A DNA stretch of 57,649 bases from Gammaproteobacteria bacterium (GTDB taxonomy: Bacteria; Pseudomonadota; Gammaproteobacteria; DSM-16500). Location: NCBI GenBank assembly GCA_013287745.1, contig JABDDF010000008.1, forward strand, positions 1-57,649. The letters run 5' to 3'. The notes under the pieces are model-generated. The model was not told where the DNA came from and did no database searches. It worked only from the letters and a program-made list of their open reading frames with translations. Below are positions 52,948 through 57,649 of this stretch, piece by piece; positions within the stretch are counted from its first letter, which is position 1, and every line of letters starts with the position of its first letter. A program made the position numbers and the translations under genes.

Positions 52948-52977
52948 AGGGAATAATTTATAATTTAGGAGTCTGCT

Positions 52978-54159
52978 ATGCAAAAAGAATTCTTATTTAC
53001 CTCTGAGTCAGTTTCAGAAGGCCATCCTGATAAAATATGTGATCAAATTTCAGATGCCATCTTAGATGCCTTGTTAGAACAAGATACACAGGCACGTGTT
53101 GCTTGTGAAACGTATGCAAAAACGGGCATGGTGATTGTGGGTGGTGAAATTACCACTTCTGCTTGGGTTGATGTTGAACAATTAACACGTAATGTGGTCC
53201 GCGAAATTGGCTACGATAGCTCAGATATGGGCTTTGATTGGGAATCCTGTGCTGTGATGTCTGCCATCGGCAAACAATCATTGGATATTGCACAAGGCGT
53301 GGATCGTGTTTCACCTGAAGCGCAAGGTGCTGGTGATCAAGGCATTATGTTTGGTTACGCTACAAATGAAACTGACGTACTCATGCCCGCTCCCATTTAT
53401 TTCGCGCACAAACTCATGCAACGTCAGGCAAAGGTACGTCGCAATGGCTGCCCTTGGATGCGTCCTGATGCTAAAAGCCAAGTGACCTTTCATTATGTCA
53501 ATAATAAGCCTGTCAGCGTCAAAGCGGTGGTGATTTCTACCCAGCATGATCCAGACATTGAACATAGCGACTTGGTTGATGCCGTGATCGAAGAAGTGAT
53601 CAAACCTATTATTCCAGCCCATTTTTTAAATAAAGATACCAAATACTATGTCAATCCGACTGGCCGTTTTGTCGTTGGCGGGCCGCTGGGTGATTGCGGT
53701 TTAACCGGTAGAAAAATTATTGTGGATACTTATGGCGGCATGGCACGTCATGGCGGTGGTTGCTTCTCTGGCAAGGATCCCTCAAAGGTAGATCGTTCTG
53801 CTGCCTATGCCTGCCGATATGTCGCAAAAAATATTGTCGCTGCCGGTCTTGCTGATCGCTGTGAAATTCAAGTTTCCTATGCCATTGGCGTAGCAGAACC
53901 TATTTCAATTTATATTGAAACCTTTGGTACTGGCAAAATTTCAGATGAAGATATTATTGCACTAATTCGCAGGCATTTTGATTTACGTCCCTATGGTATT
54001 ATCAAAATGCTTGATTTATTGAAGCCTATTTATCAGCAAACGGCTGCCTATGGACATTTTGGTCGTGAAGACTTGAGTGTCAGTTGGGAAAAGACGGATA
54101 AGGCAGATGTGTTGCGTGAGGCGCTGCCGGGTGAGTTGAAAGAGGCGGCGAATAGTTAG
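52978..54159 (+). CDS. metK: S-adenosylmethionine synthetase
   Basis: MetK makes SAM from methionine and ATP. The 393-residue protein shows the ATP-binding [19 protein letters not shown] (about 13-31), the catalytic-site [15 protein letters not shown] (about 118-132), [17 protein letters not shown] and [18 protein letters not shown] (about 258-275), typical of bacterial enzymes. AGGAG precedes the ATG. It supplies SAM for the FkbM and other methyltransferases nearby, though metK is essential in its own right. No riboswitch is apparent upstream. Confidence 0.97.
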   Translation: MQKEFLFTSESVSEGHPDKICDQISDAILDALLEQDTQARVACETYAKTGMVIVGGEITTSAWVDVEQLTRNVVREIGYDSSDMGFDWESCAVMSAIGKQSLDIAQGVDRVSPEAQGAGDQGIMFGYATNETDVLMPAPIYFAHKLMQRQAKVRRNGCPWMRPDAKSQVTFHYVNNKPVSVKAVVISTQHDPDIEHSDLVDAVIEEVIKPIIPAHFLNKDTKYYVNPTGRFVVGGPLGDCGLTGRKIIVDTYGGMARHGGGCFSGKDPSKVDRSAAYACRYVAKNIVAAGLADRCEIQVSYAIGVAEPISIYIETFGTGKISDEDIIALIRRHFDLRPYGIIKMLDLLKPIYQQTAAYGHFGREDLSVSWEKTDKADVLREALPGELKEAANS

Positions 54160-54179
54160 GAAGGTATTTGTTGGATTTT

Positions 54180-54372
54180 CGTCGTGTCGAGCAGAGTTTG
54201 TCGTGCCAGCGGGGTTTGTCATGCCAGCGGGGTTTGTCATGCCAGCCGCACGCTCTTTGTGCGAGGTGGCATCCAGTTCTCCAGGTCAATTTCTGGATGC
54301 CACCTCGCACAAAGAACGTGCGGCTGGCATGACAAACCCCGCTGGCATGACAAACCCCGCTGACAACGACGA
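54180..54372. repeat. R3 palindrome, large copy with nested direct repeats
   Basis: Two TTTGTCATGCCAGCGGGG-type units (54198-54236) lead into the arm TGTCATGCCAGCCGCACGCT...TGGCATCCAG. After a 20-base centre (TTCTCCAGGTCAATTT) comes the inverse arm and two inverse AACCCCGCTGGCATGAC units to 54372. R2-like ends (CGTCGTGTC / GACAACGACGAAC) bound it. It lies in the 275-base gap between metK and the first GT2 gene. Open frames within it are repeat artefacts. Confidence 0.9.
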
Positions 54373-54434
54373 ACGCTGTGAATAATACACCACGTGAGCC
54401 GTGAACTCAGAAAACCCTATTACCCGAGAACCCC

Positions 54435-55370
54435 ATGCCACCATCCAAACCAACCATCGCCCTCATCATCCCCATCTACAACGCTGCCCAAGACATCCCT
54501 GCATTATTGCCTGCCATCATGCAGCAAAGCCTACAAGCCGATCACATCCTCATCATTGATTCCAGCTCCACCGATAACTCACAGCACTTACTTTCCCAGT
54601 ATCCGCTGACCATCCATACCATCAAAAAAACTGACTTCGACCATGGCGGCACGCGTAAATTAGCCACACAATTAATTGATGCTGATATTTATATTTATTT
54701 AACGCAGGATGCCATCCCCGCTGATGCCGATTCCTTTAAGCATTTAGTCGCCTTATTAATGTCACAAGAACAAATTGCCTGTGTTTATGGACGCCAGCTA
54801 CCCAAAGCCGATGCGACAGCGCTTAGCGCCCATGCCCGCCTATTTAATTATCCCACAAGTGATCAGATAAGAAGTTTTCAAGATAGAAATAAATATGGCA
54901 TCAAGACTTATTTTAATTCTGATAGTTTTGCTGCTTACAAAAAAAAGCCGCTTGAAACTATCGGCAATTTTCCTGAAAATGTCATCACGAGCGAAGATGC
55001 CTATGTTGCTGCAAAATTATTGAAACAAGGCTATTTAGTGGCTTATGCTGCCAATGCACGAGTATTTCACTCGCATAATTTAAGTTTAACAGAAGAATTT
55101 CATCGCTATTTTTCCATTGGTGTTTTTCATCATCGCGAGAGAGATTTGTTGCAAGATTTTAATAGTGCAACAGGTGAAGGATTTCGATTCATTAAATCTG
55201 AAATTCGCTATTTAATCGCGCAAAAAAAGCTGTATTTACTGCCCAAAGCCTTTCTTTCAACCTTAGTAAAATATTCCGCCTATCAACTTGGCCGACATGA
55301 GAACGCTCTTCCCTATTCTATTAAAAAAAGAATGGGTATTAATAAATCTTACTGGTTGAAACCCCTATGA
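54435..55370 (+). CDS. GT2 glycosyltransferase, rhamnosyltransferase-like
   Basis: A 311-residue GT-A enzyme. The N-terminal ALIIPIYNAAQDIPALLPAI (about 9-28), ILIIDSSSTDNS (about 38-49; Asp of the nucleotide site) and YLTQDAIPADADSF (about 90-103; the acidic metal-site region) are family features; FDHGGTRKLAT resembles rhamnosyltransferases of the RfbF type. Near the end, DAYVAAKLLKQGYLVAYAAN is the ED-type catalytic region. Its stop overlaps the start of the next GT2 gene by four bases. Confidence 0.87.
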   Translation: MPPSKPTIALIIPIYNAAQDIPALLPAIMQQSLQADHILIIDSSSTDNSQHLLSQYPLTIHTIKKTDFDHGGTRKLATQLIDADIYIYLTQDAIPADADSFKHLVALLMSQEQIACVYGRQLPKADATALSAHARLFNYPTSDQIRSFQDRNKYGIKTYFNSDSFAAYKKKPLETIGNFPENVITSEDAYVAAKLLKQGYLVAYAANARVFHSHNLSLTEEFHRYFSIGVFHHRERDLLQDFNSATGEGFRFIKSEIRYLIAQKKLYLLPKAFLSTLVKYSAYQLGRHENALPYSIKKRMGINKSYWLKPL

Positions 55371-56323
55371 CAGATACAACCCCTATTTTAATTTTGCTAA
55401 GCACCTACCAGGGTGAAAAATATCTAGCGACACAATTAGATAGTATTATTTCGCAAAGCTACACTGATTGGACACTAGTCATTCGCGATGATGGTTCAAG
55501 GGATGGAACCCTAGCACTGATCAAGACCTATGCTGAAATAGAGTCACGTATACACTTGCTGAGCGATAACTTGGGCAACATAAAACCCGCAAAAAGCTTC
55601 GCTGCCCTAATGCATTATGCCCTAACACGAAATGAAAATTATATTTTCTTTTGTGATCAAGACGATGTCTGGCAGCCCAATAAACTCGCCTTGCAAGTCA
55701 ACTTACTCAATGACATGCAAGCGCAGTATGGAAATACTATGCCGCTCTTAATTCATTCTGATTTGAGCGTGGTTGATCAGCGCTTACAAACGATTCACCC
55801 TTCTTTTCTGCGTTTTGAAAAAATATCACGAAATACACAAGCGCCACTCAACACATTATTGATAAATAATTTTGTGACTGGCTGTACCATGGGGATCAAC
55901 CGCGCCCTACTTAATATTGTCACACCCGTTCCTGATGATATAATTATGCATGATTGGTGGTGCGCCCTATGCGCAAGTGCCATGGGTAAAATTGCTTTTC
56001 TAAATGAGGCTAGCGTATTATATCGTCAACATAGTCACAACTCGATTGGCAGCCAAGGATTTTATGGAAAATTAAAGGAATTAGCTAAATTGAAGACCAA
56101 CATGACAGCAAAGAAAAAAAATATGGGCCTATGTTTCGCGCAAGCTGCAAAATTATTGGCAAGAATGGATAAACATGCGCCCCACTTTTCTTTAATCACT
56201 TCATTTCTGGCACTAGAGCAGCAATCTTTATTTTCACGTTATTTATCGGCGTCAAAAATACAATTGAAAGCAACGAATCAGCTAAGAATGCTGGCATTTT
56301 GGTTCATGTTGGCCATCGTTTAG
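55367..56323 (+). CDS. GT2 glycosyltransferase
   Basis: A 318-residue GT-A enzyme of the type found in O-antigen loci: LILLSTYQGEKYLATQLDSI (about 7-26), WTLVIRDDGSRDGTLALIKT (about 35-54; the D-D-G nucleotide site) and FFCDQDDVWQPNKLALQ (about 92-108; D-Q-D-D metal/sugar site). HDWWCALCASAMG (about 190) is a common lineage feature. Coupled to the previous glycosyltransferase (ATGA) and 12 bases ahead of the sulfotransferase gene, so the three form one operon. Confidence 0.9.
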   Translation: MTDTTPILILLSTYQGEKYLATQLDSIISQSYTDWTLVIRDDGSRDGTLALIKTYAEIESRIHLLSDNLGNIKPAKSFAALMHYALTRNENYIFFCDQDDVWQPNKLALQVNLLNDMQAQYGNTMPLLIHSDLSVVDQRLQTIHPSFLRFEKISRNTQAPLNTLLINNFVTGCTMGINRALLNIVTPVPDDIIMHDWWCALCASAMGKIAFLNEASVLYRQHSHNSIGSQGFYGKLKELAKLKTNMTAKKKNMGLCFAQAAKLLARMDKHAPHFSLITSFLALEQQSLFSRYLSASKIQLKATNQLRMLAFWFMLAIV

Positions 56324-56335
56324 CTAGGAGCAATC

Positions 56336-57628
56336 ATGTTAAATCGTATTAATCAATTATTGCGATCGCAGTATGACACAAAATATGTCTGCCTCAATAT
56401 TGCCAAAACAGCAGGCACTTCATTGAGTCAATTGCTAATGGATACTTATAAAAAAAAAGAAGTCTACTCCTCCTATGGGAAGGCCGCTACTTATGATCGT
56501 TTGGGACACTTACAAGCCGATTATTTCTTGGAATTCTTAACTAAACTAAGACCTCGACATATACGCAGAGCAAAAATATTTACTGGTCATTTACCCTTTA
56601 TTGATAAAAAATGCTATCAATTCCCTATTGAATATATTTTATTTTTACGTAATCCAATCGAAAGAATTATTTCTGGTTATACTTACGGTATGCGGCATCA
56701 AAACATACCGCTGGATTTTTTTGATTATGGGCTACATATGAGTTGTTCCTTCGAACATTCAACTAATTTTTCCAATCCTATTTTACAAACTCTTTTACAT
56801 AAGACGAAAATCAATACTAATGATGCGGATAAAATAGATGGCCTCATTCAGTCGATTGGATTCATTGGCATCACTGAAGCTTTCGAATATTCAACTCAGC
56901 AACTTCTGCAATACCTCGGTAAATCTTCAAATAAAAGTTATTATCTCAATACCAGCAATAAAATTAAAATCCCGCATGCCGCCACTATTCGGACAATCCA
57001 ATATCGAAATTATTATGACATCTTGCTTTATAATAAAGCCTGCGAAAGTTTAAACAGCAAGCGATTGGCAGAGGGATTAGATCCTATTCCCTTGTGTGAT
57101 TATCAGCAAGAAGGCCCCTTTTCTTCTGGTGATTATCATCCTACCCTATCATGTTATCAGGCATTCAATCATGAAGATGATAGTGCTTGGTTTCCAAATG
57201 CTTTTTTATTAGCGACACCTAATGAATATATCGGTTATGATTTTGGTGTGAATCAGCAAAGAATTGTGCGTGAACTACAATTACAAGTGCTTGGCCCAGA
57301 CCCTAGCATTGCCCACTATGCGCTTGAAGCCAGTAATGACGGCTTCGTCCATGATGTACAAATGCTAATGAGCTTCAATGTTCCTATCTCTCTCGATAAT
57401 TTAGTACACCATATTCCCACTGGCATCACTTATAGTGCTCGCATGTGGAGAATCAGACGACTATCAGATTTAAATAATTCTCCTCTGGCGATTGCCACTC
57501 TTTCATTTACGCCAGAGCAGAAAGCAGTTTGTAAAAATGCAGCGCTGATACAGGCAAATATTAGCGAATTAAGCATGAAATTTAATCATGAGACTTATAG
57601 TAGGGCTTTGAGTGATAGCTCCTGCTAA
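56336..57628 (+). CDS. sulfotransferase with C-terminal discoidin-like domain
   Basis: A 430-residue protein. Residues about 20-34 (LNIAKTAGTSLSQLL) match the 5'-phosphosulfate loop of PAPS sulfotransferases, and FLRNPIERIISGYTYGM (about 102-118) matches the 3'-phosphate segment (R-x-P-x-x-R-x-x-S). The C-terminal part (about 260-395) has SAWFPNAFLL, NEYIGYDFGVN, RELQLQVLG and YALEASNDGFVHD, a beta-rich pattern like F5/8-type C (discoidin) carbohydrate-binding domains. Together they suggest an enzyme that sulfates a glycan, possibly with its own glycan-docking domain. It ends the GT2 operon; AGGAG precedes the ATG. The window ends 21 bases later. The discoidin call is weaker than the sulfotransferase call. 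Confidence 0.75.
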   Translation: MLNRINQLLRSQYDTKYVCLNIAKTAGTSLSQLLMDTYKKKEVYSSYGKAATYDRLGHLQADYFLEFLTKLRPRHIRRAKIFTGHLPFIDKKCYQFPIEYILFLRNPIERIISGYTYGMRHQNIPLDFFDYGLHMSCSFEHSTNFSNPILQTLLHKTKINTNDADKIDGLIQSIGFIGITEAFEYSTQQLLQYLGKSSNKSYYLNTSNKIKIPHAATIRTIQYRNYYDILLYNKACESLNSKRLAEGLDPIPLCDYQQEGPFSSGDYHPTLSCYQAFNHEDDSAWFPNAFLLATPNEYIGYDFGVNQQRIVRELQLQVLGPDPSIAHYALEASNDGFVHDVQMLMSFNVPISLDNLVHHIPTGITYSARMWRIRRLSDLNNSPLAIATLSFTPEQKAVCKNAALIQANISELSMKFNHETYSRALSDSSC

Positions 57629-57649
57629 GATTACTTTACCTAAGTAGGG

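Noticed and set aside
52806-52977. SAM riboswitch upstream of metK
   Set aside because: The structure there is a MITE-like palindrome with matching ends (R5), starting in the wzt stop codon; no SAM-I type kink-turn or terminator arrangement is apparent.
54016-54385. Open frames of 60-76 codons over the large R3 copy after metK
   Set aside because: They read the palindrome and its direct repeats (AGMTNP, PAGFVM) and overlap metK on the opposite strand.
1-57649. Transposase genes, integrase genes or tRNA attachment sites
   Set aside because: None recognised on either strand despite the many palindromic elements, and no tRNA gene was seen in the gaps.

Overview
The window is A+T-rich DNA that looks like a chromosome segment of a host-associated gammaproteobacterium, most likely a Legionellales/Coxiellaceae relative. 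This placement is inference from gene content. Ordinary gammaproteobacterial housekeeping genes (recJ, ffh, rpsP-rimM-trmD-rplS, tadA, panB/panC/coaX, galU, ugd, metK) alternate with long eukaryote-like or effector-like genes: ankyrin repeats, an F-box-like N-terminus, a TcdA/TcdB-like glycosyltransferase, ADP-ribosyltransferase motifs and a J-domain. Several families of large palindromic repeats fill the gaps between genes. No transposase, rRNA, tRNA or CRISPR array was seen.

Layout. (1) 21-3757: a GNAT acetyltransferase relic, then a compact minus-strand operon encoding a haem-oxygenase-like diiron enzyme, a methyltransferase, an ATP-grasp ligase and an alpha/beta hydrolase, which looks like a small-molecule pathway. 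(2) 4169-10399: recJ, a small membrane protein, an Mth938-domain protein, ffh and the rpsP-rimM-trmD-rplS operon. (3) 10400-24330: an accessory island, all real genes on the minus strand, with an F-box-like protein, a ribbon-helix-helix regulator with a palindromic operator, a glycosyltransferase/ankyrin protein, an RMD1/DUF155 protein and two giant paralogous proteins (1352 and 1328 aa from the chosen starts). The giants share a long N-terminal part with R-S-ExE ADP-ribosyltransferase motifs but have unrelated C-termini. (4) 24454-32201: tadA, a TonB-like protein, CorA, an L,D-transpeptidase, an FKBP isomerase, the panG-panB-panC-coaX vitamin B5/CoA operon and thiamine pyrophosphokinase. (5) 32611-34075: a J-domain protein and a decayed DUF4143 ATPase. 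(6) 34378-41535: envelope polysaccharide genes: galU, a GT-C glycosyltransferase, ugd, two GT-B glycosyltransferases and an FkbM methyltransferase. (7) 41630-47842: an unknown two-family tandem array (A1-A2-B1-relic of A-B2). (8) 48013-57628: a LysR regulator, a small secreted protein, a WcaJ-type initiating sugar transferase, a Wzm/Wzt ABC exporter, metK, two GT2 glycosyltransferases and a sulfotransferase fused to a discoidin-like domain.

How the genes fit together. Regions 6 and 8 together give a near-complete route from UDP-glucose and UDP-glucuronate precursors, through lipid-linked initiation, chain extension and decoration (methylation, sulfation), to ABC export. Regions 3, 5 and 7 look like the host-interaction complement. 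Four of these accessory genes have the same AACGAGG ribosome-binding sequence. The palindromic repeats cluster at 3' ends of genes or in gaps. One was captured in frame inside a coding gene, so these repeats still shape this genome.
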